A DNA stretch of 39,472 nucleotides from Hyphococcus sp. (GTDB taxonomy: Bacteria > Pseudomonadota > Alphaproteobacteria > Caulobacterales > Parvularculaceae), in contig JABDJK010000087.1 of the NCBI GenBank assembly GCA_013002535.1, positions 1 through 39,472 on the forward strand, in the 5' to 3' direction. This document shows positions 8,185 to 18,242 of this stretch, piece after piece (position 1 is the stretch's first letter; every line of letters starts with the position of its first letter). The notes below the pieces were generated by a model. That model searched no databases. It was not told the origin of the DNA and saw nothing but the letters and a program-made list of their open reading frames with translations. The position numbers and the translations under genes are program-made.

Positions 8185-11040
8185 TTATTCAGCCTCCAAC
8201 ATCACCGGCGCGCCATAGCCAAGTTCGGATAGCCGTGCAGCTTGTGTCTCGGCGTCGCCAACGACAATCCAGTCCATCGCGTCCGGGCGGATATATTTTT
8301 CTGCGAGCCTTTTAAACTCGTCAAGTGTCATCGCTTCAATGCGGTTGGCGTTCTGCGCCAGGAAATCATTCGGATATCCATAGTCCGCGATGGATGAAAG
8401 AACACCGAGCTTTTCGCTGAGCGTTTCCGTTTGCAGCGCCTGATTGCGCAGGCGCGCGCTCTTCATGATCGCGAGGTCTTCTTCGGTAAAGTTCTGCCCG
8501 TAGTTGCGCATGATATCGCGAATGGTCTCCATCGATTCTTTCGTCACGTTTGAGCGAACGCTGGTGCGCACAGAGTAGATGCCGCGATCTTGCGCTGACG
8601 AAAAGCCTGAACGGATGGAATAGGTGTAACCCTTGTTGACGCGCAACTCCGTCATTAATTGCGATGTATATATACCGCCAAGTAGGAAATTCATCGCTTC
8701 CGCCATTGGCAGATCCGGATCAACCGCTGACAGCGACGGGCGTTGCACGCGGAGCACAGATTGTTTGGCGCCGGGCACATCGTAGAAATAGACGGCGGCG
8801 TTTTCGATTGGGCGCGCTTGCCCGACTGTTACCGGAGCCGGCGTCGGTGTTGTCCAGTTTTCTTCTATTCCTTCAAAGGCGCGCTTAACGTCCGCTTCGA
8901 CGGCCGCGCCAACAACCCGCAGCGTGGCGTTCCCGGGCGCAAAATTTTCCGCGTAAAACGCCTTCAGGTCATCAATGGTGACGCCTTCCAGCTTTTCCTT
9001 CGAGCCATAAGCCAGGTAGCTGAAAATGTTATCTTCCCGATAGAGCCGTTTTGCCGCCTCGCGGCTAGCGATGGCGTTTGGATCGCCTGCAGCCTGGTCG
9101 ATGTCGTTGTTGGTTGCGATCATCAGCAGTTCGAACTCATCTTCGTCCCAGCGCGGCTCAAGCAACATTTCCTGGGCAAGCGCGACAGTCTCGTCAAAGT
9201 TGCGCGCCAGCGTCGATCCGCTGACATAGGCGCCGAATTGCCCCGAAGAAATCGAGATATTTGAACCGAGCGACCGAATGGCGTCTTCGAGTTCAGCCGT
9301 TGTTTTGTTGGCTGTGCCTTTTTCCAGCATGTCCGCTGTCAGGGCGGCCACGGCTGGCTTGTCAATCGACCCGCGGTCACGTCCGGCGTCGATGCGCATG
9401 GAGAAATAGACCAGCGGCGTTTCGTTGCTTTCAATGCCGTAAATCTCAACGCCGTTGTCAAGCGATGCGCGCCAGACATCCTGCGTCGGCAAAGTATAAG
9501 GCTCACCGAAATCAGGCTCGACCGTGCGGTCGAATGATGACGGCGTCGGCTCAAAAGTACGCGCCGTCGGGTCGAACAAGACTTCAGTTTCGGCGCCCTG
9601 AACGATCGGCTCCTCGACAATTTCTGCTTTCGTCGCGCCCTCAAGCGTCAAATCAATCTGACCTTTTGGCACAAAACTCGTCGCCAAATAATTCTTGCCT
9701 TTGATATATTTATTATAGACCCGCATGACGTCATCGGTGGTGACGGCCTGCATGTTCTCGATGTCTTTGGTGAGATAGCCGGGATCGCCAGTGAATAAAT
9801 TATATTCACCGAGCTGAATGGCTTTTCCCAGAGCACTTTGAAGGTCGCCGTATACGCCGACTTCGAGGCCCGCTTTAATGCGATTGAGATCATCCTGGCT
9901 GATGCCGTTTTCCTCAAATCGCGTGAGCCCCTCGTCGATCGCTGTCTTGATATTGTCAAGGTCTTCGCCGGCGTTCGCTGTGGCGAAAATATAAAACTCG
10001 CCAGCCAGTTCCTTGCCGTATTGAAACGCCGCGACACTCGACGACAATTTCTTCTCGTCAACCAGCACTTCGTTTAATGGCGCACGCTTACCGCTTGTCA
10101 AATAGTCGGCGAGAATACCAAGTGCGTTTGCATCTTCGTGGTATTCCTCGACCGACGGCCAAATCATCGTCAGTTGCGGCACTGTCGCGAAATTGTCTTC
10201 ATGGTAAAGCGATTTGCTCTCATCAAGAACGCCGGGGCGTGGTTCACGGCGCTGAACCTCCGGACCACGCGGTATCTCGCCAAAATACTTCTCAACAAGT
10301 CGCTTTGCTTCGTGCGTATCGAAGTCTCCTGTAATCGTAACCGTTACGTTGTTCGGCACATACCAACGGCGATAAAAGTCTTTCACGTCCTGCAGCGTTG
10401 CAGCGTCAAGATCAGCAAGCGAACCGATCACTTGCCAGTTATACGGGTGGTCCTCGGGATAAATCGCTTTGTTGATGATGTAGAAATTGTGCCCAAAGGG
10501 CTGGTTATCGACGCGTTGGCGTTTTTCGTTTTTGACGACCTGCTTCTCATTGTCGACGACTTCCTGGGTCACCGTATTGATGAAAAACCCAAGCTTGTCC
10601 GCTTCCGCCCAGATAACTTTCTCTAGCGCGTCCGCCGGAACCGCCTGAAAATATTGGGTCATGTCGTGGGTCGTGAACCCGTTGGTGCCGTCGCCGCCTA
10701 TGCGGGTGTTCATCTCATCAAGGCCGCCATAGCCGAGATTTTCTGAATCTAGAAAAAGGAGGTGTTCGAACAAATGCGCAAAGCCTGTGCGGCCTTCGGT
10801 TTCGCGCGCCGATCCGACATGAGCCGCAAGATCGATAGCAACGACGGGATCGGATCGATCAACATGCAAAATGACATCAAGCCCATTGTCGAGTTCGTAT
10901 TTTTCGAAACTGACCGAAATGGCGCCGCCGGCGTCGTCAGACGCATCAACCGACGCGGTATTTTCTGTTTCATTTTGATTGGAACACGCCGCCAATAGCG
11001 CAACAACGGCGATCGCCGTCAGCCCCCGCATGAATTTCAT
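8185..11040 (-). CDS. M16 family zinc metalloprotease, lipoprotein
   Basis: This is a pitrilysin-type peptidase with two homologous M16 lobes in one chain (951 residues). The leader MKFMRGLTAIAVVALLAAC ends in a lipobox with Cys19, predicting a periplasmic lipoprotein. The first lobe has the inverted zinc motif HLFEH (H89, E92, H93) and a downstream NEKQVVKNEKR helix that should give the third ligand. The second lobe (from about residue 540) lacks the zinc motif, as is usual for the structural half. The start at 11040 has GGAG 6 bases upstream and begins at the signal peptide. It is likely to degrade peptides in the envelope, but the substrate is unknown. It is divergent from aat. Confidence 0.93.
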   Translation of the reverse strand: MKFMRGLTAIAVVALLAACSNQNETENTASVDASDDAGGAISVSFEKYELDNGLDVILHVDRSDPVVAIDLAAHVGSARETEGRTGFAHLFEHLLFLDSENLGYGGLDEMNTRIGGDGTNGFTTHDMTQYFQAVPADALEKVIWAEADKLGFFINTVTQEVVDNEKQVVKNEKRQRVDNQPFGHNFYIINKAIYPEDHPYNWQVIGSLADLDAATLQDVKDFYRRWYVPNNVTVTITGDFDTHEAKRLVEKYFGEIPRGPEVQRREPRPGVLDESKSLYHEDNFATVPQLTMIWPSVEEYHEDANALGILADYLTSGKRAPLNEVLVDEKKLSSSVAAFQYGKELAGEFYIFATANAGEDLDNIKTAIDEGLTRFEENGISQDDLNRIKAGLEVGVYGDLQSALGKAIQLGEYNLFTGDPGYLTKDIENMQAVTTDDVMRVYNKYIKGKNYLATSFVPKGQIDLTLEGATKAEIVEEPIVQGAETEVLFDPTARTFEPTPSSFDRTVEPDFGEPYTLPTQDVWRASLDNGVEIYGIESNETPLVYFSMRIDAGRDRGSIDKPAVAALTADMLEKGTANKTTAELEDAIRSLGSNISISSGQFGAYVSGSTLARNFDETVALAQEMLLEPRWDEDEFELLMIATNNDIDQAAGDPNAIASREAAKRLYREDNIFSYLAYGSKEKLEGVTIDDLKAFYAENFAPGNATLRVVGAAVEADVKRAFEGIEENWTTPTPAPVTVGQARPIENAAVYFYDVPGAKQSVLRVQRPSLSAVDPDLPMAEAMNFLLGGIYTSQLMTELRVNKGYTYSIRSGFSSAQDRGIYSVRTSVRSNVTKESMETIRDIMRNYGQNFTEEDLAIMKSARLRNQALQTETLSEKLGVLSSIADYGYPNDFLAQNANRIEAMTLDEFKRLAEKYIRPDAMDWIVVGDAETQAARLSELGYGAPVMLEAE

Positions 11041-11146
11041 TATATTCTCCAGAATCAACTCACGGTTTTTTTCGCAGCATGGTGAAATCGCTCTAATTTG
11101 TCCATTCGGCCTATCTTGCAGAGTAAACGGACCAGCGCGCATGGAT

Positions 11147-11176
11147 TTGCATAAGCTTTGGAAATCACGCGATACT
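11147..11176 (+). promoter_or_regulatory. Candidate promoter giving a leaderless aat mRNA
   Basis: TTGCAT (11147-11152) and GATACT (11171-11176) are spaced 18 bases apart. The -10 element ends only 5 bases before the aat ATG at 11182, so the transcript would start at or next to the start codon. This fits the missing Shine-Dalgarno of aat. The evidence is sequence pattern only. Confidence 0.3.
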
Positions 11177-11181
11177 TAGAA

Positions 11182-11850
11182 ATGCCGCGCGATTCGCACG
11201 AACCCATCACGCCCGACGAGATCATCCGCGCCTATTCGCTTGGCTATTTTCCCATGGCAAGAGCGCGTGACGACGCAGAGGTCGTCTGGGTTTTGCCGGA
11301 CGAACGCGGCGTTATTTTCCCGGCAGACGCGAAAATGCCAAAGCGTCTCGCCCGCACTGTTCGCCAGGAAATTTTTGAGATCAGGGTGAACACCGCTTTC
11401 GGCAAAGTCTTAGAGGCATGTGCCGAGCAGCAAAAATCGCGGCCGGACACATGGATCAATGACGCCATCATCGAGGTTTATAGCGAGTTGCATTACATGG
11501 GGCTCGCCCACAGCGTTGAATGCTGGCGCGGCGGAAAACTCGCGGGCGGTCTTTATGGCGTCGCGCTTGGCGGCGTCTTTTGCGGCGAAAGCATGTTTTC
11601 GCGCGAACGTGACGCCAGCAAAGTCGCGATGGCGCACTTGATGGCGCGGATCAAAGCCGGCGGCTTTAAGATGATCGATGCGCAATTCTACAACGAGCAT
11701 TTGGTGCAATTCGGCCTGATCGGGTTGCCTAATGAAGACTACCAAGCGCGTCTACAAGCAGCGCTATTAGAATCGCCGCTAGACGTTTTCGGACCTGATT
11801 ATCAATCGGATACAACTTCGGTCTTACAGTCGATCACCCAAACATCGTAA
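11182..11850 (+). CDS. aat: Leucyl/phenylalanyl-tRNA--protein transferase
   Basis: Aat transfers Leu or Phe from tRNA to N-terminal Lys/Arg of proteins, creating N-degrons for ClpS-ClpAP. The 222 residues fit the family. It has the N-terminal ITPDEIIRAYSLGYFPMA motif, then WVLPDERGVIF, the TWINDAIIEVYSELH segment and the GGLYGVALGGVFCGESMFS core, followed by KMIDAQFYNEHL. The ATG at 11182 is preferred to the TTG at 11158; neither has a clear ribosome site. Its last 49 bases overlap the end of the opposing DUF2155 gene. Confidence 0.96.
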   Translation: MPRDSHEPITPDEIIRAYSLGYFPMARARDDAEVVWVLPDERGVIFPADAKMPKRLARTVRQEIFEIRVNTAFGKVLEACAEQQKSRPDTWINDAIIEVYSELHYMGLAHSVECWRGGKLAGGLYGVALGGVFCGESMFSRERDASKVAMAHLMARIKAGGFKMIDAQFYNEHLVQFGLIGLPNEDYQARLQAALLESPLDVFGPDYQSDTTSVLQSITQTS

Positions 11851-12410
11851 ACCGGATGTTCCAATGCGTTGAGCGCCGGCGAAGATGCGAACATCCATCC
11901 GCGAAAGATGTTGATGCCTTCGGCTTTCGGGCCTTCCAAAACGACTTCAGGAATTTCGCCCTCGGGCACGGACGGCAAGTCGCTCGTCGGCTCAACAGGA
12001 AGTTCGCCAATCTCAATTGACGCGATTTCGTCTTCGATCACTTCTTCTTCCTGAGGTTTCAAATCGCTTTCGCGATTGCCGTAATCGAGATCGAATATTT
12101 CCAGAAACGCCGTTGTCTCCGGGAATTCTTCCGGCGGGCGCGTATCGCAGAACCGCGGCTGTATCTCCAGCGAGCCGAACCGCGCGATCTGGTTCATCTC
12201 AATTTCAATATCGGTATAGCGCGCGGTTATTTTGTCCAAAGCACGCAAGGTCACCGATACCGGTTCGCGTTCTTCGCGGTCAAGAACACCAGCAAAAGGA
12301 TCATCGGCGCCGCGCGATAGAATATCCAGCTCACTCAATCCCTCATCTTGTGCGAGGGCGGCGCTGAATATGAGGGAGATGAGAGACGCCGTAAGCAACA
12401 GGATACGCAT
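11802..12410 (-). CDS. DUF2155 domain-containing exported protein
   Basis: This is an alphaproteobacterial protein of 202 residues with a cleavable signal peptide (MRILLLTASLISLIFSAALAQ). A DUF2155 domain follows, recognisable from VTLRALDKITARYTDIEIEMNQIARFGSLEI, the RFCDTRPPEEFPETTAFLEI block and the closing GWMFASSPALNALEHPVYDVWVIDC. Two family cysteines are kept, one in each conserved block. An acidic insertion (about 115-155, rich in E) separates the blocks. The ATG follows the mlaD stop codon with no gap, so the gene is cotranscribed. Function in the family is unknown; its constant proximity to NDUFA12 and MCE genes suggests an envelope role. Confidence 0.92.
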   Translation of the reverse strand: MRILLLTASLISLIFSAALAQDEGLSELDILSRGADDPFAGVLDREEREPVSVTLRALDKITARYTDIEIEMNQIARFGSLEIQPRFCDTRPPEEFPETTAFLEIFDLDYGNRESDLKPQEEEVIEDEIASIEIGELPVEPTSDLPSVPEGEIPEVVLEGPKAEGINIFRGWMFASSPALNALEHPVYDVWVIDCKTEVVSD

Positions 12411-12905
12411 TTAAAAATCTCCGAGGGGATCGAGTTCTTTCTTCTCGTCATTTCCACCGCCGCGCGGGGCCGTGAACGCCTGAACGGCGAGCCCGACAAA
12501 ATCGACGGACCCTTGCGTGATCGTAATGCGATCACCGTCAGCGAGATATTCTTCAGATGCGCCAGGCTCAATCGCCACATAAGCGCCGCCCAAAAGCCCG
12601 TCGGCAGAAATTTTGGCGACCGAATCGTCCGGTATCGGAATATCGGCGTCGATGAGTAGATTAAGATCAGCTTCATAGGTTTGCGTGTTCAAGCCTTCGC
12701 CTGCGACCGAACCAATTTTTACGCCGGCTATCCGCACTTCAGAGCCAACAGAAATGCCGTCAACCTTGCCGAAGTTTGCACCAAGGCGGATTTGACCTTT
12801 GCCCACGGCCGCGTCGCTGACGCCATATGCGTAAAACATGAATGCCGCCGCAACCGCGACAACTATCAGTCCAACGATGGTCTCAAAAATTCCTGAGCGG
12901 TTCAT
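12411..12905 (-). CDS. mlaD: MlaD-like MCE domain protein
   Basis: MlaD is the substrate-binding MCE subunit of the Mla phospholipid transporter. It is anchored in the inner membrane with its MCE ring in the periplasm. The 164 residues begin with one membrane helix (about 7-29), then the MCE domain with GANFGKVDGISVGSEVRIAGVKIG, a pore-loop region and GLLGGAYVAIEPGASEEYL. It sits between NDUFA12 (18-base gap) and DUF2155 (no gap). The other Mla subunits are not adjacent; a second, complete MCE system with its own MCE protein lies at 29981-33440. Confidence 0.92.
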   Translation of the reverse strand: MNRSGIFETIVGLIVVAVAAAFMFYAYGVSDAAVGKGQIRLGANFGKVDGISVGSEVRIAGVKIGSVAGEGLNTQTYEADLNLLIDADIPIPDDSVAKISADGLLGGAYVAIEPGASEEYLADGDRITITQGSVDFVGLAVQAFTAPRGGGNDEKKELDPLGDF

Positions 12906-12923
12906 GAGGCTATTCCGATCAAC

Positions 12924-13331
12924 TTAAGTATCTGGCGTCCAGGCTTCATAATCCTGTCCAACAGAGGCGTCTGGTCCGCCGGGTCGCGCAAGGCTCCCTT
13001 TGGGGTGATAAGCCAGCGCGGTGCCTGTCATATTGGGCAGGTGATCTTTTTCCCAGGCGCGCGTCGCAAAAGGGGCCTCAGTTGGCGGTTCATCGAAAGT
13101 ATGATGCAACCAGCCATGCCAGTCCGGCGGCACTCGCGAGGCCTCTGAAACTCCATGATAGATAACCCAACGTCGCTTACGGTCTGAAGCGCCCGGCAGG
13201 CTTGGCTCTTTTTCTTCGAAGTAACGATTGCCCTGCTCATCTTCACCGACAAGACGCGCCCCGCGCCGCCAAAGCGTAAATGACGTCCCAAAAGTGGTGG
13301 AGTTCCACCAGGTGAAAAGCTGCGCGAACAT
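12924..13331 (-). CDS. Complex I supernumerary subunit, NDUFA12 family
   Basis: This 135-residue homologue of the mitochondrial B17.2 subunit peripherally stabilises NADH:ubiquinone oxidoreductase. Family signatures are TLWRRGARLVGEDEQGNRYFEEK, RRWVIYHGVSEASRVPPDWHGWLHHT and the final DYEAWTPD. Alphaproteobacteria share this subunit with mitochondria, which is the strongest taxonomic marker in the window. It is the first gene of the NDUFA12-mlaD-DUF2155 operon and is divergent from nrdJ across 218 bases. Confidence 0.97.
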   Translation of the reverse strand: MFAQLFTWWNSTTFGTSFTLWRRGARLVGEDEQGNRYFEEKEPSLPGASDRKRRWVIYHGVSEASRVPPDWHGWLHHTFDEPPTEAPFATRAWEKDHLPNMTGTALAYHPKGSLARPGGPDASVGQDYEAWTPDT

Positions 13332-13449
13332 TCACAGGTCCCTTAACAAATTCCGGCGCCGCAATCATCCCGGCGTTTCTAGGCGCGAATATGGCGCCGC
13401 CCGGCAAACCCCGCAATAGGCTCAAACCCGCCGAAAATTAAGGATTTGT

Positions 13450-13497
13450 TCGCCGAATCTGGTGGAGCCAGGCCCCTGGAAGTACTATATCTATGGA
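13450..13497. promoter_or_regulatory. Candidate pair of NrdR boxes upstream of nrdJ
   Basis: Two imperfect 16-base sites share an ATCT core: 13450-13465 (AATCTGGTG within it) and 13482-13497 (ACTATATCTATGG within it). Equivalent bases are 32 apart, about three helical turns, matching the usual spacing of paired NrdR boxes. Each site matches the familiar ACACTATATCTTGTGT-like pattern at only about 9-10 of 16 positions, so this is tentative. Confidence 0.33.
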
Positions 13498-13549
13498 CCG
13501 CGCGGAAATTCGCCAAATAAGGCCGATTTCCGGGAAATGAGAGTTTTTG

Positions 13550-16500
13550 ATGCAGATCGATCCGCGATTTTCAGAAAAGAAGAGCGCGCCCTATGGGCCC
13601 GGCGCGTTCCGACGCGCGGATTCTGAAATTCGCTCCATCACTGGCGATATCATTTTTGAGATGCGCGATATCGAGGTTCCCAAGGATTGGAGCCAGACGG
13701 CGATTGATATTCTGGCGCAAAAATATCTGCGTAAAGCCGGCGTGCCGGCGGCGACAAAAAAAGTGCGCGAAAAAGGCGTCCCGGATTTCATCCAGCGCTC
13801 CATGCCCGACATCGCAGCGCTCGCGAAAATGCCAAAAGACGATCGCTATGGCGCCGAGACATCCGCGCAACAAGCCTTTGATCGCATGGCCGGCGCCTGG
13901 ACATATTGGGGATGGAAAGGCGGATATTTTTCCAGCGAAGGCGACGCCAAAATTTACTTCAATGAAATGCGCGCAATGCTGGCGAAACAAATCGCCGCGC
14001 CAAACTCGCCTCAATGGTTCAACACTGGACTCTACTGGGCTTATGGTATCGACAGCGTCAGCCAGGGGCACTTCTACGTCGATGACGCAGGCGCATTGAC
14101 TGAATCCACAAGCGCCTATGAGCGCCCGCAACCCCACGCGTGTTTCATTCAATCGGTGGATGACAATCTAGCGGGCGACAATGGCGTCATGGATCTATGG
14201 CGGCGCGAAGCGCTGCTCTTTAAATACGGCTCCGGCACCGGCACCAATTTTTCCAATATTCGCGGCAACGGCGAACCACTATCGAGCGGCGGCAAAAGTT
14301 CAGGCCTGATGAGTTTCCTGAAGGTCGGCGACGCGGCTGCCGGCGCCGTCAAATCCGGCGGCACAACGCGGCGCGCCGCAAAGATGGTGATCGTCGATAT
14401 TGATCACCCGGATGTTGAAGAATTTATTCGCTGGAAAGCAACCGAGGAAGACAAGGTCGCCGCCCTTGTCGCCGGATCTCGCGCCCTTGCAAAACATTTA
14501 CCGCGGGTTCTTGACGCCTGTTGGGCGCTCGATGATGACGAGTTGCGCATTGATCCGAAGAAAAACAATGACCTGAAGCAAGCGATCAAAGACGCGAAAG
14601 CAGCATTTATCCCCGACGCCTCAATAAAACGGATTATTGAATATGCGCGCGAAGGCGTGCGTGCTGTCGAGGTCGATCAATACAATCTCGATTGGGACTC
14701 AGAAGCCTATCGCACTGTCGCAGGTCAAAATTCCAATAACTCCGTTCGGGTGACGGATGAATTTCTTCGCGCCGTCGCTGACGACACTGAATGGCGGTTA
14801 ACACCGCGCATTGATAAGGCGGCGCCGAAGACCGTAAAGGCGCGCGATTTATGGCGCGAAATTTGTTCGACCGCCTGGGCCTGCGCTGATCCGGGCGTTC
14901 AGTTTCACGACACAATTAACGCATGGCACACTTGCCCCGAAGGCGGCGACATCCGCGCTTCAAACCCATGTTCGGAATACATGTTCCTCGACGATACGGC
15001 CTGCAATCTTGCATCGCTCAATCTCGCCGCGTTTACAACGCCAAAAGGGTTTGACGTAGACGGATTTGAGCATGCCTGCCGGTTATGGACGCTCACCCTC
15101 GAGATTTCTGTAATGATGGCGCAATACCCGTCAGCCGAAATTGCCCGCCGCTCGCATGACTATCGGACACTGGGTTTAGGCTTTGCCAATCTCGGCGGAC
15201 TGTTGATGTCGTCGGGCTTTCCCTATGACAGCGCCGAAGCGCGCGCCGCCGGCGCTGCAATCACTGCGCTGATGACGGGCGCCGCCTATCGCGCGTCAGC
15301 CGAGATAGCTTCAGCGGTCGGGCCCTTCAAAACATTTATGGAAAATCGCGACGCTATGCTGCGCGTTTTACGCAATCACCGCCGGGCGATTGTCGGCACC
15401 GCGCAAGGCGGCGACTTTGAAGGGCTAAATGCTGCACCGACCATTTTCGAAGAAAAAGATTGTCCGTGGAAAGCGCTTGGCCAGCGGGCGCAGACCGTAT
15501 GGAACGAAGCCTATGAACTTGGCGCCATAAACGGATATCGTAACGCGCAAGTCTCGGTAATTGCGCCGACGGGCACCATCGGTCTCGTCATGGATTGCGA
15601 CACAACCGGCATTGAGCCGGATTTCGCCCTCGTCAAGTTCAAAAAACTTGCCGGCGGCGGCAATCTGAAGATCATAAACCAGTCTGTGCCGGCAGCGCTG
15701 AAAGCGTTGAAATACAAACAGAACGAGATCGACGACATAACTGCCTACGCCCTTGGGCGCGGCACGCTGGAAGATGCGCCGGGGGTCAACCTTGTCGCCT
15801 TGCGGGAAGAAGGCTTTGAAGACCGTCATATCAAGGCGCTTGAAGAACGCGTTAAGACCGCGTTCGATCTTACTTATGCGTTCACGCCCGCTGCTCTCGG
15901 TGAAGACTTTGTACTCAATGTCCTTGGGCTTCCGGAATCGATGTTGAGCGCTACCGGCTACGAAATTCTGCGCGATATCGGATTTACAGACGAAGAGATT
16001 CATCAGGCAAATCTTTATTGTTGCGGGGCGATGACGGTCGAGGGCGCGCCACATTTGGCGGAAGAACACTACAACGTCTTCGATTGCGCGACGCCTTGCG
16101 GTCGGATTGGCGAGCGGTCGCTTAGCCTTGAAGCGCATTTGTTGATGATGGCGTCGTGTCAGCCATTTATTTCCGGTGCGATATCAAAAACCGTAAACCT
16201 GCCCACACAAGCGAAAATCGGTGATTGCGCTCATGCCTATATGCTTGCGTGGCAGTTGGGATTGAAATCGATCGCGCTATATCGCGACGGATCGAAATTA
16301 TCGCAACCGCTCGCGGCTAGTCTTCTTGCAAGCGAGGACGACGACGCCGATGACATCGCCGAGGAAATGGCGGCTGCGCCAAACAACATCCAGAAGTCCA
16401 AAATCGTAGCAGAACGCATAGTCGAACGCGTTATTGAACGCACGCCCGGACGCCGTCGCCTACCCGATCGACGCAAAGGGTACATTCAAAAAGCGATTGT

Positions 16501-17278
16501 CGGCGGCCACAAAGTTTATCTTCACACTGGCGAGTTTGACGACGGCGAACTCGGCGAAGTCTTTATCGATATGCACAAAGAAGGCGCCGCCTTCCGAAGT
16601 TTGATGAACAATTTCGCCATCGCAGTTTCGCTCGGCCTTCAATATGGCGTGCCGCTGGATGAATTCGTCGACGCCTATGTATTTACGCGGTTCGATCCAT
16701 CCGGGCCCGTGCAAGGCAACGACCAGATAAAAAACGCGACGTCTATCCTTGACTATATTTTCCGCGAACTCGCGATATCCTATCTCGGCCGCGGCGATCT
16801 CGCCCATGTCCAGCCAGAAGAATCCGCCGTTGATGCAATTGGCCGCGGCGTTGATGAAGAAAAAACCCAAGCCGACGCGACAAAACTAATTTCCAAAGGC
16901 TTTAGTCGCTCAACCGTTACTGACAATCTGGTGATCTTGCGCGGCGGCGATTTCGACCGGTTGCGCGATAACGCTAATGAAGACAATGCGAGCGATGCAA
17001 CTGACGGCGACGTCGAAGAGATTGAAGTTGAAATCGAAAACGATGCACGCGCTGAAAGCCCGCCCGAAATCGAAGCGCAAATTGCAAAACTTGCAGACGC
17101 CGTCAATCAAAAGGCGCCGCGCGGCGTACTCGCAACGCCAAACGCATCGGCTCGCCGCGACGCCAGGATCAAAGGCTATGAAGGCGACGCCTGTCCCGAT
17201 TGTGGACAGTTCACACTCGTTCGAAACGGCGCCTGTTTAAAGTGCGAAAGCTGCGGCGCTTCAACGGGCTGCTCTTAA
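13550..17278 (+). CDS. nrdJ: Vitamin B12-dependent (class II) ribonucleotide reductase
   Basis: NrdJ reduces ribonucleotides to deoxyribonucleotides using adenosylcobalamin to make the thiyl radical, with or without oxygen. At 1242 residues it is the long alphaproteobacterial form. Visible parts are an N-terminal redox Cys in [11 protein letters not shown], the [14 protein letters not shown] segment, the active-site [21 protein letters not shown], the specificity-loop region [23 protein letters not shown] and a TSCPD-like domain (about 980-1080). The tail ends in a Cys-rich CPDCG...CLKCESCG zinc-ribbon-like motif. The ATG at 13550 is chosen over the TTG one codon earlier. No RNR small subunit lies beside it, as expected for class II. 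Confidence 0.97.
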   Translation: MQIDPRFSEKKSAPYGPGAFRRADSEIRSITGDIIFEMRDIEVPKDWSQTAIDILAQKYLRKAGVPAATKKVREKGVPDFIQRSMPDIAALAKMPKDDRYGAETSAQQAFDRMAGAWTYWGWKGGYFSSEGDAKIYFNEMRAMLAKQIAAPNSPQWFNTGLYWAYGIDSVSQGHFYVDDAGALTESTSAYERPQPHACFIQSVDDNLAGDNGVMDLWRREALLFKYGSGTGTNFSNIRGNGEPLSSGGKSSGLMSFLKVGDAAAGAVKSGGTTRRAAKMVIVDIDHPDVEEFIRWKATEEDKVAALVAGSRALAKHLPRVLDACWALDDDELRIDPKKNNDLKQAIKDAKAAFIPDASIKRIIEYAREGVRAVEVDQYNLDWDSEAYRTVAGQNSNNSVRVTDEFLRAVADDTEWRLTPRIDKAAPKTVKARDLWREICSTAWACADPGVQFHDTINAWHTCPEGGDIRASNPCSEYMFLDDTACNLASLNLAAFTTPKGFDVDGFEHACRLWTLTLEISVMMAQYPSAEIARRSHDYRTLGLGFANLGGLLMSSGFPYDSAEARAAGAAITALMTGAAYRASAEIASAVGPFKTFMENRDAMLRVLRNHRRAIVGTAQGGDFEGLNAAPTIFEEKDCPWKALGQRAQTVWNEAYELGAINGYRNAQVSVIAPTGTIGLVMDCDTTGIEPDFALVKFKKLAGGGNLKIINQSVPAALKALKYKQNEIDDITAYALGRGTLEDAPGVNLVALREEGFEDRHIKALEERVKTAFDLTYAFTPAALGEDFVLNVLGLPESMLSATGYEILRDIGFTDEEIHQANLYCCGAMTVEGAPHLAEEHYNVFDCATPCGRIGERSLSLEAHLLMMASCQPFISGAISKTVNLPTQAKIGDCAHAYMLAWQLGLKSIALYRDGSKLSQPLAASLLASEDDDADDIAEEMAAAPNNIQKSKIVAERIVERVIERTPGRRRLPDRRKGYIQKAIVGGHKVYLHTGEFDDGELGEVFIDMHKEGAAFRSLMNNFAIAVSLGLQYGVPLDEFVDAYVFTRFDPSGPVQGNDQIKNATSILDYIFRELAISYLGRGDLAHVQPEESAVDAIGRGVDEEKTQADATKLISKGFSRSTVTDNLVILRGGDFDRLRDNANEDNASDATDGDVEEIEVEIENDARAESPPEIEAQIAKLADAVNQKAPRGVLATPNASARRDARIKGYEGDACPDCGQFTLVRNGACLKCESCGASTGCS

Positions 17279-17411
17279 CAGGCAGTTAAGTTTATACTGC
17301 GGGACGCTGCATCGACGTTCCCGGTTGTGCGCAATTTCGCCAACAGACTTAATCAATCCTTGACTAGGCCTGAGTGAAGATAATCCACGTTTAAGTGGAG
17401 CCCGCTCGGCA

Positions 17412-18242
17412 GTGAAAATTGTAGCGCTCATTGTTTTATTCATGATCATGGCGTTCTCGCTGGTGACAGCGATCGTGCCCGGCTCTCAAAGCCGCGGCAA
17501 CAATCCGGTGCAGGGTATCCAGAAAGAAATCTCGCGATCACTGAACAGCGTTGACGATGGGCTTGGCAGTGCGTTCGATCGCGTCGAAGCAAACCTGCCA
17601 CTGCCAGGCAAAAAAAACAAAGCGGGCGAAGTGCGGTTGCTGATGGATCACACTGGCGTCGATTTCAATGATCAGGATCTGCCGAAATCGAATTTCGCCA
17701 GTTCAATTATCTCCGACGCTCAGTTTGAACGCGCGCTTCTGGATGAAGCCATCCTTGAAGGCGCCGTGGGTGAAGAAACGCATTTCACCCGCGCACGTAT
17801 GGCTGGAGCGAATTTGACGGCCGGCGCATTCGCGAAGAGCGATTTCACCGGCGCTGAATTACGTGAGGCGGTTGCACGAGCAACAGACTTCGAAAAGGCT
17901 GTCTTCACGGATGGCGACATATCGTTTGCAGCACTATCAGGATCAAACTTTGACGGCGCAAAGATGAACGGCGCTTATGGCATTGGCGCGATCTTCGTTG
18001 ATGCGACGCTGACCAATGTAGATTTTCGCGGCGGTGATTTCACTGGCGCACGCTTTGAGATGGCAAAGCTTAGGGGCGCCGTATTCGAAGGCGCCGACTT
18101 GACCAAGGCAGTATTTGACGGAGCCAATATTTATGGAACGGATTTTCGGGGCGCTTTAAATCTCACCAGCGAACAGTTGTTGACGGCTTGCGCTAATACC
18201 GAAACCAAATTGCCAGAAGGTGTCGCAGCCGTTCGCTGCTAA
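17412..18242 (+). CDS. Membrane-anchored pentapeptide-repeat protein
   Basis: A protein of 276 residues with one N-terminal hydrophobic helix (about 3-22), a linker, then a long run of A(D/N)LxX-type pentapeptides (about 75-255; for example GANLT, KSDFT, GAELR, GSNFD, GADLT, GANIY). These form a right-handed quadrilateral beta-helix. The start is a GTG with GGAG 11 bases upstream. The anchor implies a periplasmic helix. Some pentapeptide proteins mimic DNA, but the predicted export argues against gyrase protection here, so function is open. It converges on the transglycosylase gene with the two stop codons overlapping. Confidence 0.85.
   Translation: MKIVALIVLFMIMAFSLVTAIVPGSQSRGNNPVQGIQKEISRSLNSVDDGLGSAFDRVEANLPLPGKKNKAGEVRLLMDHTGVDFNDQDLPKSNFASSIISDAQFERALLDEAILEGAVGEETHFTRARMAGANLTAGAFAKSDFTGAELREAVARATDFEKAVFTDGDISFAALSGSNFDGAKMNGAYGIGAIFVDATLTNVDFRGGDFTGARFEMAKLRGAVFEGADLTKAVFDGANIYGTDFRGALNLTSEQLLTACANTETKLPEGVAAVRC

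Noticed and set aside
15425-16138. 237-residue open frame antisense to nrdJ
   Set aside because: It is fully inside a very well conserved gene and shows no family features; a shadow of GC-rich codons.
17279-17411. Terminator after nrdJ and promoter (TTGACT near 17359) for the pentapeptide gene
   Set aside because: The GGGACG/CGTTCCC hairpin is imperfect and has no T-run, and no -10 element lies at a usable distance from TTGACT.
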